The position numbers were made by a program, and so were the translations under genes. From positions 62,001-126,000 of the forward strand of contig NZ_QAOX01000011.1 in the NCBI RefSeq assembly GCF_003050935.1: a stretch of DNA of 64,000 bases, given 5' to 3'. This stretch comes from Luteibacter sp. OK325 (GTDB lineage Bacteria; Pseudomonadota; Gammaproteobacteria; Xanthomonadales; Rhodanobacteraceae). Under the pieces are notes generated by a model. That model did no database searches and was not told the DNA's origin. It was given only the letters and a program-made list of their open reading frames with translations. How positions within the stretch are numbered: the stretch's first letter is position 1; each line of letters starts with the position of its first letter. This document shows, one piece after another, positions 1 through 8,683 of the stretch.

Positions 1-645
1 TCCGCCGCCCCACATGGCGACCCACACCGAGCCGTCAGGATCGATCGCCATGCCATCGGGCTTGCCGGGTGCGCCAAGGAAGTCGGTGACTACCCGTGGT
101 TCGTCCAGCGCCAGGTCTTTGCCGGGGCGAGGATAAGAAAGCAAAGTGCGGCCAAGCGTGTCGATCACCAGGAGTGACGCGCCGCCATCGGCGAACGCCA
201 TGCCATTGGCCACGCCGAGACCATCGGCAACCTGCACCACCGGGGCGTCGACATCGGCCGCGTAATAGAGCGCACCCTTTCCGGTCAGCAAACCGCGATG
301 CATCGAGCCTGCCCACAGGCCGCCTTCGGCATCGACGACCATATCGTTGAGTCGACAACCTGCCGCCAATGGCGCACGCGTCATGGCCGAGAGGGCACCG
401 GTACGCACGTCGATGAGGCAGAACCCATCCTCACCCGCACCGACCCAGGATCCATCGGGCCGCTGCGCCAGCGACCAGATCGGCATGGACAAGACGATGT
501 CCCGAACGATTCCCTCTGACGCGTACCAGCGCAGCAGACGACGGTTCGGCGGGTCGACCCAGAGCACGTCGTCTCCGTCCATGCGCACCGCTTCACCTAC
601 CAGTGCATGCGGCTGGGCGATCAGGGTCACTTCACGCCTGCTCAT
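1..645 (-). CDS. SMP-30/gluconolactonase family lactonase, C-terminus beyond the left edge
   Basis: The first 215 residues of an SMP-30/LRE-family beta-propeller; the frame is still open at base 1. Family enzymes hydrolyse sugar lactones with a bound divalent metal. Visible marks are the N-terminal 'VGEAVRMDGD', where the family has its first ligand Glu, the blade containing 'RLNDMVVDAEGGLWAGSM' with the conserved Asn-Asp, and 'KPDGMAIDPDGSVWVAMWGG', which holds a second conserved Asp. The start is the ATG at 643-645, whose ATGA overlaps the stop of the kinase gene, so the two are translationally coupled. Next to a 2-keto-3-deoxygalactonokinase it most likely opens an aldonolactone such as galactonolactone; the exact sugar is inference. 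Confidence 0.85.
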   Translation of the reverse strand, partial: MSRREVTLIAQPHALVGEAVRMDGDDVLWVDPPNRRLLRWYASEGIVRDIVLSMPIWSLAQRPDGSWVGAGEDGFCLIDVRTGALSAMTRAPLAAGCRLNDMVVDAEGGLWAGSMHRGLLTGKGALYYAADVDAPVVQVADGLGVANGMAFADGGASLLVIDTLGRTLLSYPRPGKDLALDEPRVVTDFLGAPGKPDGMAIDPDGSVWVAMWGGG

Positions 646-1562
646 GCCGAAGCACCCCCGTTCTCCGAGTGGATGGCGGCAAAACCCTGCGCCGATGCGT
701 CGCCCGCATCCACGACCACCGCACGTAGGTTCAGTCCGGCTAACGCCTCCGCATACAAGGCACAGACCGGTGCTGCACCGACCAGCGTGACGACCTGCCC
801 ATCATCCATCGGGTAGAGCATCCGGGCGTCTGCGATCTCCGCACCGATCAGCAGGCCACGCAGGTAGGAAGCGGCGTCCTCCCGTGTCAGGTCTTTGCGA
901 ATCACCTTCGCCCTGACACCAAACAACTGCGTTCCCAGTCCCAGCGCGCGATCGGCACCTGCCCTCGTGCCGGATGTGAACGCCGCGCCAGCCACCGCCG
1001 GCGCAGCGACGATCGACGCGAGCATGCCGGCCGCCGTCAGCCGGTCGAATATCTCACCGGACATCGCGGTCATGAACTCCATGACGCGACCACCGGCCAT
1101 GCGCACCCATTTGCTGTGCGTGCCAGGGAGCGCGACGATGCCATCGCGCGGTAACCTCCCCGCTCGCATGAGGCCGAAGAGTTCGGTCTCCTCGCCGCGC
1201 ATGATGTCGGGCGCGCCGTCGCGCTCACGGCGACACGCCAGCCCGGGCACGATGTACATAAGGCGCCCCGCGATGTGTGTCGCGTGCAGGTTCGCCGTCA
1301 GTCCGTCGAGTCCGATCGGGCATTCCGCATAAGCCACCTCCTCCCAGCCGACGTTCGAGCCAACCATGCCGCAGGCATAGATCGGCTGCGCATCCGGCCA
1401 GCGCTGTACCATCCGCTCGATCTGCGCGGCCATGCCGTCGCGGTCGAGCGAGCCGATGCCCGCGGGTTCGGCGAAGGCATCCCGCAGAACACCCGTGTGG
1501 TCGATAAGATAAGCGCGAAAGTTGGAACTGCCCCAGTTGATCGCTATGAAATCGCGTCCCAT
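642..1562 (-). CDS. dgoK: 2-dehydro-3-deoxygalactonokinase
   Basis: 306 residues, the usual DgoK length. The family phosphorylates 2-keto-3-deoxygalactonate with ATP to the 6-phosphate in the De Ley-Doudoroff route. Visible motifs: N-terminal phosphate-binding 'INWGSSNFRAYLID', 'ACGMVGSNVGW', 'RGEETELFGLM', the substrate loop 'ALPGTHSKWV', and C-terminal 'LVGAAPVCALYAEAL'. It starts 9 bases after the stop of the dehydrogenase gene and overlaps the lactonase gene by ATGA, so it belongs to the leftward operon that begins with the TonB-dependent receptor. The partner aldolase DgoA is not in the window; it may lie beyond the left edge, or the DHDPS-family enzyme at 5253 may do a related step. Confidence 0.88.
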   Translation of the reverse strand: MGRDFIAINWGSSNFRAYLIDHTGVLRDAFAEPAGIGSLDRDGMAAQIERMVQRWPDAQPIYACGMVGSNVGWEEVAYAECPIGLDGLTANLHATHIAGRLMYIVPGLACRRERDGAPDIMRGEETELFGLMRAGRLPRDGIVALPGTHSKWVRMAGGRVMEFMTAMSGEIFDRLTAAGMLASIVAAPAVAGAAFTSGTRAGADRALGLGTQLFGVRAKVIRKDLTREDAASYLRGLLIGAEIADARMLYPMDDGQVVTLVGAAPVCALYAEALAGLNLRAVVVDAGDASAQGFAAIHSENGGASA

Positions 1563-1571
1563 CGTGTCCCC

Positions 1572-2312
1572 TCAGCGGCGCGTCACCGACGCGCCGCCGT
1601 CAATCGGAAAAATGCCGCCGGTAAGCCAGGCACTGCCGTCGCCGGCAAGGAAAAGGGCGAGTTCAGCGACATCGTCGGCGGTGCCGAGTCGTCCCAGCGG
1701 ATGGCGGCCTATGTTGCGTTGGCGCGCGGCATCCGGATCACGGTCCAGAGCGAAGGAGGCCTGCATCATGGGTGTGTCGACCGAAGCGGGCGCCATGCCA
1801 TTGACGCGCACCTGCCAAGGTGCGAACTCGAGCGCTGCCGTGCGAACCAGCGACTCGATTGCCGCCTTGCTCGCCGCGTAGGCTGCCAGGGTCGGTGTGG
1901 CGAAGCTCGCGTTGATCGACGAGGTCAGCACGACCGAACCGCCGCCTGCGTCGCGCATGGCTGGCACGCAGTGACGAAGCAGCCGCACGGCAGATAGCAC
2001 GTTGACGTCATAGGTCTCCATGAACAGCGCGTCGCCGGACTCGAGGATCGAACCCGGCGGACTGATCCCGGCGCAATGCACCAGGATGGTCGCCGGTCCA
2101 TGCGCAGCGGCGGCGAGGGCAACGGCATCGCTCACCGCCGCATCGTTGCGCAGGTCCACTTCGATCGACCGCGCCACGTTCGGCGATGCGTTCAGGTCGA
2201 AGCCCGTGACCGATGCCCCTTCGTCGCGCAACCGACGCGCCACTGCCGCGCCGATGCCGCTCGCTGCCCCCGTGACGATCGCCGCGCGTCCCGCCAGTGT
2301 CTGTGTTCTCAA
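1572..2312 (-). CDS. SDR-family NAD(P)-dependent dehydrogenase, probable sugar dehydrogenase
   Basis: A 246-residue classical short-chain dehydrogenase. The nucleotide-binding TGAASGIG is at residues 14-21, the structural NNAG motif is replaced by 'HCAG' at 79-82, and the catalytic Ser-Tyr-Lys is Ser132, Tyr145 and Lys149 ('YAASK'). The C-terminus 'PIDGGASVTRR' is typical of the family. The acidic residue ending strand 2 ('GFDLNAS') suggests NAD preference. It lies 34 bases downstream of the receptor gene and upstream of dgoK, so it is the natural candidate for the first oxidation, aldose to aldonolactone. SDRs are poorly predictable for substrate, so galactose or another hexose is only inferred from context. 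Confidence 0.8.
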   Translation of the reverse strand: MRTQTLAGRAAIVTGAASGIGAAVARRLRDEGASVTGFDLNASPNVARSIEVDLRNDAAVSDAVALAAAAHGPATILVHCAGISPPGSILESGDALFMETYDVNVLSAVRLLRHCVPAMRDAGGGSVVLTSSINASFATPTLAAYAASKAAIESLVRTAALEFAPWQVRVNGMAPASVDTPMMQASFALDRDPDAARQRNIGRHPLGRLGTADDVAELALFLAGDGSAWLTGGIFPIDGGASVTRR

Positions 2313-2346
2313 CCGCCCTCTCCCCTGTGGCCGTGCCTGGACATGA

Positions 2347-5076
2347 TCAGAAGCGCCAGGTCAGCGTGGCCATGTAGTTACGGCCATATACCACGTTGGT
2401 GCGCAGACCCTCGGTGCTGCCGTCATAGGTACGCTGTTTGCTGTTCAGCAGATTGGTGGCCTGAAGCTGCATGGAGATCTTGTCGGTGAAGTTGTAGCTG
2501 ACCGACGCCGCCAGGTCCGAATAGTTGTCGTTATAGATACCGGTATTGGCGGCGGACAGGCTCACGAAGTAGTTGTCGCGCCAGTTGTATGCGACACGGG
2601 CGCTGAAGGGGCCGGTCTCGTAGTAGAGGATCAGGTTGACGTTGTTCTTCGACAGACCGGGGAAGCTCAGCGACTGGCCGGTCACATCCTTGATAGGTGT
2701 CGTCGAATCGATATAGGTGTAGGTCGCGACCATGCCGAAGCCACTGAGCGGTTCGGGCAGGAACGTGAAGGGCACCTGGGCCAGGAACTCGGCACCCTTT
2801 ACCGTCGCGTGGTCGCCATTGACCTTGCGATTGACGAAGTAGTCCACGCCGCCGTAGCTCTCGGGACTCTGCTGCTGAACGATGAAGGTCGAGACGTCCT
2901 TGTAGAACAGACCGGCCGAGAGCATGCCCGTATCGTTGTAGTAGTACTCCAGCGACATGTCGTACTGGTCGGCCTTGAACGGCTTGAGCGCCGGTGCGCC
3001 GCCACTGCCCGTTCCAGGGGTGATCTGTACGCCGTTGTCGAACACCGCATTATTGTTGAGCGTCACGCCATTGTTGAGGTCTTCGGTATTGGGGAAGGCG
3101 ACCACGCGAGCGGCGCCGCCACGCAGGAGAAGCTTGTCGGTGATTTCCCACTTGGCGATGGCGGAAGGCAACCACTCGCGGTCCGTGTTGCGGTAGTCGG
3201 TCGGGATCGCCGCGCCGGTCGCGGAAAGGAGGTTACCCCTCGAGTCCAGCTCACGCTGCACATAGCGCATACCGAAGTTGCCCGACACCGGCATGGAGCC
3301 GGCATCGAAGCCCCAGTCGACCTTCGAATACGCTTCGCTGAATTTCTCGTCGATGCTGAAGGTGCCTGCATAAGCGAGCGCGTTGTTACGTCCGTCAAGG
3401 CACTGGGCATTCTGGCTGATCGACGGAATGCCCGTGAACGCGGAGCAGCCGGTGAACACTTCGCGGAAGCTGCCCAGATAACTGCGCGGCAGGCCGTCGA
3501 ACTCGCCCTTCATGAAATCGTCGTTGCTATAGATCCGCAGGAAGTCGCTCAGCTGGGTGGAGGGAACGCCGTTGGTCGGACGGATATCCGCGCGCAGCGG
3601 ATCCTGGTCGCTCTTGACCTTCGTCACCCGGGCGCCGAAATCCAGCGAGCGCCAGTGATCGGAGTCGAAGTTCCAGGTCCAGTCGGTGCGCGCGGCCGGG
3701 GCATCGGTCTTCGCCCGATAGTCGTTATCGAACAGGATGCTCATGCGCATCTGCGAGGGGTCGGTCAGGTTTACGCCACCGACATTGAAGCTTCCGAAGG
3801 CTCCCTGACGCAGATCGTAATCGATGACCGAGGTAACGCCCGCCGCCGGTTGCAGGCGCATGTAGTTCTGGTGGTAATCCGCCTTCGAGCGGTCATAGGA
3901 GACTTCAGCCGAACCATCGAGATGGTCGCCGGCCTGGAACTTGGCTTTCAGTGCCGTGGACCAGACGTCGGCTTCGATATCGGCGATTTCAGTGTTGGCC
4001 TGGATCGGGCTGGTCGAGCGCCCGGCGACCAGGATGTTGTTCGGTGAATACACCGCGTTGCTCAGCCCCGCACTCGGGTTGAACGCCAGCCAGTAGCGGT
4101 CGCGGTCCGCCGTTTGCTTCGAGTAGAACGTGTCGCCGATGATTTCCACGCCTGGCACGGGACGCCACTGGAGGATGGCGCTGACGCCCTTCTTCGTGCG
4201 GTCGTCACTGATGTCCTGGGCGCGCATGTCGGTGGAGCCGTAGCGCGTGACCGCTGGCGTCACCGAGGTGTCCTTGTAGGACGCGTAACCGGAGAACGTA
4301 TCCAGGCCCTGCTGGACCACCGTGCTGTGGCTATAGGTGGCGGCGATCATCGCGCCGAAGCGTTCGTCCTTGGTGTGGCCCGAAAGCAGCGCGAAGCCAT
4401 CGCCGCCGCCCTTCTTCGCCAGCTTGCTGTACGTGCCCGAGACGCTCACCACGTTCTGGTCGCCGTCCACATTGAGCGGCATGCGCGTTTCGATATCGAT
4501 GATGCCGCCGAGCGCGCCCGCGACCTGGTCGGCGCTGGCGAGCTTGGTCACCGAAAGACGCGAGATGAGTTCAGACGGGACGAGGGTCAGAAGCCCATAG
4601 GTGGACGTATTGAGCTGATCCAGGCCATTACCACCGCGCCCGGTGGCATCGAAGATCTCGCGGCCGTTGTAGAGGTAGACGTTCTGGCTGAGACCGCGAA
4701 CGAGCACGCTGCTGCCCTCACCCATCCCGCGTTCCAGTTGCACGCCGGCCACGCGGCCCAGTGACTCGGCCACGTTGGTGTCCGGCAGCTTGCCGATGTC
4801 GTCGGCGACGATCGCATCCACGATCTGCGTGGAGTCGCGCTTGAGGTCGCGCGACTTCTCGAGGCTCTGGCGAATTCCCGACACCGTGACACCCTCGAGC
4901 GTGATCGGGTTCTGGTCCTGCGGCGCGGTGCCTGCTTGCGCCTGCGGCTGAGCGGGCGGCACCGGTACCTTGGTGGTTGTGTCGTTGGCCGTGCTCGTCT
5001 GCGCGACGGCCGGAACGGAAGCGAAGAGCACCTGTGCAATCAAGGTCGACAGGATGGTGCGACGAGTAAGACGCAT
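2347..5076 (-). CDS. TonB-dependent receptor, Xanthomonas/Caulobacter type, sugar locus
   Basis: A 909-residue outer-membrane receptor. Residues 1-25 form a signal peptide ending near 'AVAQ'. A short linker precedes the TonB box region, then the plug ('IVDAIVADDIGKLPDTNVAE', 'LGRVAGVQLERGMGEG', 'VLVRGL'), then a long 22-strand barrel region ending in the aromatic C-terminus 'TLTWRF', the outer-membrane assembly signal. The 'DDIGKLPDTNVAESL' plug sequence marks the large xanthomonad/caulobacter subfamily often tied to plant carbohydrate uptake. It is the first gene of a leftward unit with a dehydrogenase, dgoK and a lactonase, which suggests import of the sugar, or an oligomer of it, that those enzymes break down. 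The ligand is unknown. Confidence 0.92.
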   Translation of the reverse strand: MRLTRRTILSTLIAQVLFASVPAVAQTSTANDTTTKVPVPPAQPQAQAGTAPQDQNPITLEGVTVSGIRQSLEKSRDLKRDSTQIVDAIVADDIGKLPDTNVAESLGRVAGVQLERGMGEGSSVLVRGLSQNVYLYNGREIFDATGRGGNGLDQLNTSTYGLLTLVPSELISRLSVTKLASADQVAGALGGIIDIETRMPLNVDGDQNVVSVSGTYSKLAKKGGGDGFALLSGHTKDERFGAMIAATYSHSTVVQQGLDTFSGYASYKDTSVTPAVTRYGSTDMRAQDISDDRTKKGVSAILQWRPVPGVEIIGDTFYSKQTADRDRYWLAFNPSAGLSNAVYSPNNILVAGRSTSPIQANTEIADIEADVWSTALKAKFQAGDHLDGSAEVSYDRSKADYHQNYMRLQPAAGVTSVIDYDLRQGAFGSFNVGGVNLTDPSQMRMSILFDNDYRAKTDAPAARTDWTWNFDSDHWRSLDFGARVTKVKSDQDPLRADIRPTNGVPSTQLSDFLRIYSNDDFMKGEFDGLPRSYLGSFREVFTGCSAFTGIPSISQNAQCLDGRNNALAYAGTFSIDEKFSEAYSKVDWGFDAGSMPVSGNFGMRYVQRELDSRGNLLSATGAAIPTDYRNTDREWLPSAIAKWEITDKLLLRGGAARVVAFPNTEDLNNGVTLNNNAVFDNGVQITPGTGSGGAPALKPFKADQYDMSLEYYYNDTGMLSAGLFYKDVSTFIVQQQSPESYGGVDYFVNRKVNGDHATVKGAEFLAQVPFTFLPEPLSGFGMVATYTYIDSTTPIKDVTGQSLSFPGLSKNNVNLILYYETGPFSARVAYNWRDNYFVSLSAANTGIYNDNYSDLAASVSYNFTDKISMQLQATNLLNSKQRTYDGSTEGLRTNVVYGRNYMATLTWRF

Positions 5077-5252
5077 GTTTATTTTTCCTCCCCCGAGGTC
5101 TCACGGATTTTGCCGGTTAGCGCCGTGTGCCAACGCGTTTTCTGCTTGGCATGGTGTAACTATTATAGCAATATAGATATCGTTGCAAGGACCGCCGCAC
5201 AACTAAATCATTGATGCAACGCAACAATTCCCTCTTCGAGGAAAGCGACGAC
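5077..5252. promoter_or_regulatory. Divergent promoter region of the sugar-acid locus
   Basis: The 176 bases between the receptor gene and the lyase gene are clearly AT-richer than their flanks around 5155-5215. On the minus strand a perfect TATAAT at 5161-5166 is preceded after about 15 bases by TTGCAA, a plausible -10/-35 pair for the receptor operon about 85 bases from its start. The same place holds a 16-base sequence (5159-5174) that recurs before the MFS gene. For the rightward lyase gene, AGGAAAG lies about 8 bases before the ATG at 5253. Confidence 0.6.
5159..5174. promoter_or_regulatory. Candidate shared operator, copy 1
   Basis: ACTATTATAGCAATAT here matches ACTAAAATAGCAACAT at 8643-8658 in 13 of 16 positions, in the same orientation relative to the leftward genes that follow. 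Both copies sit in AT-rich gaps of one catabolic locus that contains an IclR regulator. Binding by that regulator is inference. Here the site also contains the putative TATAAT of the receptor promoter, so a bound protein would occlude or position RNA polymerase. Confidence 0.4.
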
Positions 5253-6185
5253 ATGACCCACCTGGCAGGCGTTTTTCCCATACTTCCGACGATCTTTCAT
5301 GGGTCGGGCGAGCTCGATCTCGCCGGCACGCGCAACGTGCTCGAATACATTCTCGCCGCCGGTGCGGCAGGCGTCGTCTTCCCAGGTCTGGCGAGCGAGT
5401 ACGACATGCTCTCGATTGACGAGCGGTTCGAGGTTACCGGCGCGCTTGGCGAGTGGATCGGTGGCCGCGTGCCCTTCGTGGTCGGCGCGAGTCATCCCGA
5501 TGGCACGGTGGCGACGCAGCTCGCGAGCGCGGGCGCGAAGGCAGGCGCTGTTGCGGCGATGATCCTTACACCGCACGCACATGCGGGCGACCCGGAAGCC
5601 ATGGCCCGCTATTTCAATGATATCCACGCTGCATCGGGCATCCCGATCATGTTGCAGAACGCACCGGCGCCGATGGGCGTCGGCCTCGGCGTGACGCAAG
5701 TGGCGGCGCTGGCGGCGGCGGTCAAAGGCATTAGCTACGTCAAGGAAGAAACGCAGCCTTCCGGCCACCGCATCACCGCATTGGCGGCGCAGGCGCGCGG
5801 CAACGTGACCGCCGTCTTCGGCGGCGCGGGCGCGCGTTATGTCATGGACGAATTGCAGCGCGGCGCCATCGGTACGATGCCTGCCTGCGAAGTCACCGAA
5901 GTGCACGTGGACATGCTCGCGCGCTACAACCGCGGGGACGTACAAGGCGCGCGGGACCTGTTCGAGCGCACCCTGCCTCTGCTGAGCATGCAGGCGGTGT
6001 TCCGCTGGCGACTGACCAAGGCCGTGCTGTTGCGTCGTGGCCTTATCGCGAATGCCCATGTCCGCGCAGCCGGCCCCACGCTCGACGTCTGGGACGAACG
6101 CGAGCTCGATGCCCTGCTCGCCCGCATCGCCGACCTGGTCCCCCTCGACCACACGCCCGGCGGAAGCGCGAGAATGTCCGCATGA
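5253..6185 (+). CDS. DHDPS/N-acetylneuraminate lyase family sugar-acid aldolase or dehydratase
   Basis: 310 residues of the class I aldolase superfamily that uses a Schiff-base lysine. The lysine is in 'ISYVKEETQ'; the substrate-binding region reads 'VFPGLASEYDMLS', and 'IPIMLQNAPAPMG' carries the usual mid-barrel strand. An earlier ATG at 5211 exists, but the ATG at 5253 follows AGGAAAG by about 8 bases and begins directly with the first barrel strand, so 5253 is preferred. From memory the overall pattern resembles 2-keto-3-deoxy-aldonate enzymes such as L-2-keto-3-deoxyarabonate dehydratase more than true DapA. It overlaps the enolase gene by ATGA, so its substrate should be the 2-keto-3-deoxy acid made by that dehydratase. 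Aldolase versus dehydratase cannot be decided from sequence. Confidence 0.78.
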   Translation: MTHLAGVFPILPTIFHGSGELDLAGTRNVLEYILAAGAAGVVFPGLASEYDMLSIDERFEVTGALGEWIGGRVPFVVGASHPDGTVATQLASAGAKAGAVAAMILTPHAHAGDPEAMARYFNDIHAASGIPIMLQNAPAPMGVGLGVTQVAALAAAVKGISYVKEETQPSGHRITALAAQARGNVTAVFGGAGARYVMDELQRGAIGTMPACEVTEVHVDMLARYNRGDVQGARDLFERTLPLLSMQAVFRWRLTKAVLLRRGLIANAHVRAAGPTLDVWDERELDALLARIADLVPLDHTPGGSARMSA

Positions 6186-7354
6186 ATGCCCATGTCGCCA
6201 AGGTCGAAACCTTCATCGTCACCGTTCCACGGGACACGCCTTACCTCGGCCCGCTCGGGCCCGGGGAGCGCGTCAACTCGCGTGGCTATGTGGTGCGCAA
6301 GGGCAATGGCACCATCTACCCCTCGGTGGATCGCTCCATCGCCGTGCGTATCACCGACGCGGACGGCAACGAAGGCTGGGGCGAAACCTATGGTATCTGC
6401 GCGCCGCGGGCCACCACCGAGATCATCAACGACCTGCTCGTCCCTGAACTCATCGGCCGCCATCCCGACGACGTCGAACAGATCTGGGATGACCTCTACG
6501 GACTCATGCGCGTACGTGGCTGTACCTCGGGCTTTCATGTGGATGCGATCACCGCGCTCGACATCGCCTTGTGGGACCTGCGCGCACGTCACCATGGTTT
6601 GCCCCTGTGGCAGCTGCTCGGCGAGCGACAGCACGACCGCGTGCCCGGTTACCTGTCCGGCCTTCCGGCGGCCACGCTGGAGGGGCGTGTCGAGATGGCG
6701 AAACGCTTCCGCGACGAGGGCCACGACGCGTTCAAGATCCACGCCGTGGTCAGCAGCGAAGGCATCGTCGAGGAGGTAGCCGCGCTGCGCCAGGCACTCG
6801 GTGACGATGCCCTGCTCATGGTCGACCTGCACTGGAAGTTTTCACCCGAAGAGGCTCTGGACCTGATCGGTCGCATGGCCGTGTATCGACCGCATTTCGT
6901 CGAAGCACCGGTGAAACCGGAAGACGTGGAAGGCCTCGCCTGGCTTGCGAAGCGCTCGCCCGTGGCCATCGCGGCCGGCGAAGAGTGGTACACCGAGTAC
7001 GAGGCGCGCCTGCGTCTGTCGCATCGCTCCGTCTCTTTCATCCAGCCGGAGATGGGTCATACCGGCATCACGCAGTTCCGTCGCATCCATGCGCTCGCCG
7101 AAGCCGGCGGCATCGCTACCGCACCGCACGCCACGGTCGGCGCCGGGATGTTCCTGGCGGCGAGCCTGCACGCCTCGGTGACCATGCCAGGCCTGTGGCG
7201 GCATGAGTGGCAGCACTCGGTGTTCTCGCGTTCGCTGGAATTGCTCGACACCGACATGGCCTATGCCGACTGCAATTACCGCTTGCCCACGGGACCCGGC
7301 CTGGGTGCGCGCCCGGGCAAGCGTTTCTGGGATTACGCCGAGCTCGTACCGTGA
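6182..7354 (+). CDS. Enolase-superfamily sugar-acid dehydratase, D-galactonate dehydratase-like
   Basis: 390 residues of the mandelate racemase/muconate lactonizing superfamily, which abstracts the proton alpha to a carboxylate with Mg2+. The barrel shows 'FKIHAV' after strand 2, metal ligands Asp in 'MVDLHW', Glu in 'VEAPVKPED' and Glu in 'AAGEEWY', and the catalytic His in 'TAPHATVGAG'. The His in 'DLHW' and the one in 'APH' align with the two active-site histidines known for E. coli galactonate dehydratase (His185 and His285), which supports an aldonate dehydratase. The start overlaps the lyase stop by ATGA. The last 22 bases overlap the 3' end of the convergent MFS gene. The true substrate could be another aldonate. 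Confidence 0.8.
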   Translation: MNAHVAKVETFIVTVPRDTPYLGPLGPGERVNSRGYVVRKGNGTIYPSVDRSIAVRITDADGNEGWGETYGICAPRATTEIINDLLVPELIGRHPDDVEQIWDDLYGLMRVRGCTSGFHVDAITALDIALWDLRARHHGLPLWQLLGERQHDRVPGYLSGLPAATLEGRVEMAKRFRDEGHDAFKIHAVVSSEGIVEEVAALRQALGDDALLMVDLHWKFSPEEALDLIGRMAVYRPHFVEAPVKPEDVEGLAWLAKRSPVAIAAGEEWYTEYEARLRLSHRSVSFIQPEMGHTGITQFRRIHALAEAGGIATAPHATVGAGMFLAASLHASVTMPGLWRHEWQHSVFSRSLELLDTDMAYADCNYRLPTGPGLGARPGKRFWDYAELVP

Positions 7355-8625
7355 GTCAACGGCACCGTGTCCGCGATGAGTCGCGAGCGCGGTGCCAGCT
7401 TCACTGCGAGCCACGCCACGCCAAACGCCAGCGGATGCAGGAAGGCCATCAGCACGAAGCTGCGATCGAAGTTCCCGCTCGACACGAGGCTGGCGACGAC
7501 CTGGGCGGACAACATGCCACCGAGCGCACTGCCTGCGCCGATGATGCCGAATATCGTGGCGATGTTGCGACCCGGATAGAGGTCGACGACCAGGGTGCTG
7601 ATGTTGATCTGGTAAACCAGGTGCGCGAACGCCACCGCCGAGCCGATGGCGAACAACAACGGCAATGCGGGATGGAACGCGGAGAACATGCCCACCGGCG
7701 CGATCACGGCCGCACCGGCCATGGCGATAAGGCGGCTTCGCGTGGGTTCGATGCCACGCTTTACCAGCCAGCTCGAGATCGCACCGCCGCCAACGCTGCC
7801 CACGTCGGCCGCGAGATAAACCACCCACGCCACTGACGCCACCGCGGCCAGTTTCATACCACGCACGTCGTTGAGGTACTTGGGAAACCAGAACAGGTAG
7901 AAGTACCAGACCGGATCGGCGACGGCCCGCGACAGCACAAGCAGCCACAGCGTGCGATCACGCAGCAAGGTTCGCCAAAGCACGCCCTCCTGCGCTACGC
8001 CCGGCCCTTTCACCGCGCGCTCTTCGCGCGGATGGATCCACAGCCAGGCACCGAGCCAGAGCAGCCCCGCTGCACCGGTCACCACGAACGCCGAACGCCA
8101 GCCGTAAACCATGGCGACGCCGCCGATGAGCGGTGGCGCCAGCGTGGCGCCGACCATCGCACCGGCCGTGTAGATACCGAACGCGAGGCCGCGCTCGCCC
8201 GCCGGGAACCGCTCCGACACCACCTTGGAACCGACCGTGTAATTGCCCGGCTCACCGAGTCCGAGGGCAAAACGCGCGGCGCCGAGTTCGAAGGCGCTGC
8301 GCGCCAGGCCCGTGAGCAGATTGGCCACCGACCACCAGGCCACGAACAAGGCGAGGGCCATGCGCGAACCGAGCCAGTCGGTGATACGCCCGGCGAGCAG
8401 ATAGGCCACCGTATAGGCGAACAGAAACACCTGCACGATGTGCGCGTAAGCAGCATCGGTGATGCTCAGGTCCACCTGGATGGTGGTCGCAAGAATGGAG
8501 AGCGCCTGGCGGTCGAGATAATTGATCACCGTCGAGACGAACAGCAACGCGAGCAGCGCCCAACGCAGCCGCCCTGGCCGTGCGCCCTCCCCGTTTCCTG
8601 CCGTCATACCGTGCACCCCCACCAA
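7333..8625 (-). CDS. MFS transporter, anion:cation symporter (hexuronate/galactonate) type
   Basis: 430 residues with about twelve hydrophobic spans. The N-terminal 'STVINYLDRQALS' is the hallmark of the ACS family that includes ExuT, GarP and DgoT, and 'DWLGSRMAL' is the MFS loop 2-3 motif. Translation may start at 8625 or at the internal ATG at 8607 ('MTAGNGEGARPG'). It probably imports the sugar acid used by the neighbouring enzymes across the inner membrane. The gene converges on the dehydratase gene with a 22-base overlap and is preceded 58 bases upstream by the IclR gene. A candidate operator lies at 8643-8658, just before its start. Confidence 0.85.
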   Translation of the reverse strand: MVGVHGMTAGNGEGARPGRLRWALLALLFVSTVINYLDRQALSILATTIQVDLSITDAAYAHIVQVFLFAYTVAYLLAGRITDWLGSRMALALFVAWWSVANLLTGLARSAFELGAARFALGLGEPGNYTVGSKVVSERFPAGERGLAFGIYTAGAMVGATLAPPLIGGVAMVYGWRSAFVVTGAAGLLWLGAWLWIHPREERAVKGPGVAQEGVLWRTLLRDRTLWLLVLSRAVADPVWYFYLFWFPKYLNDVRGMKLAAVASVAWVVYLAADVGSVGGGAISSWLVKRGIEPTRSRLIAMAGAAVIAPVGMFSAFHPALPLLFAIGSAVAFAHLVYQINISTLVVDLYPGRNIATIFGIIGAGSALGGMLSAQVVASLVSSGNFDRSFVLMAFLHPLAFGVAWLAVKLAPRSRLIADTVPLTHGTSSA

Positions 8626-8642
8626 GACGCATGGAACGTATT

Positions 8643-8658
8643 ACTAAAATAGCAACAT
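8643..8658. promoter_or_regulatory. Candidate shared operator, copy 2
   Basis: ACTAAAATAGCAACAT, 18-36 bases upstream of the two possible MFS starts, matches 13 of 16 positions of the copy at 5159-5174. It lies in the 58-base gap between the IclR gene and the MFS gene, in an AT-rich patch. Likely IclR control is inference from proximity. Confidence 0.38.
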
Positions 8659-8683
8659 GGTCAAGGCAGGGTGCGGCGAGAAA

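Noticed and set aside
2809-4047. A 412-codon plus-strand frame inside the first receptor gene
   Set aside because: Antisense shadow of the barrel region; no start signals and no recognisable fold.
5208-6152. A 314-codon minus-strand frame opposite the DHDPS-family gene
   Set aside because: The plus strand has a consistent ribosome site, Schiff-base lysine motif and ATGA coupling; the antisense product shows no family features.
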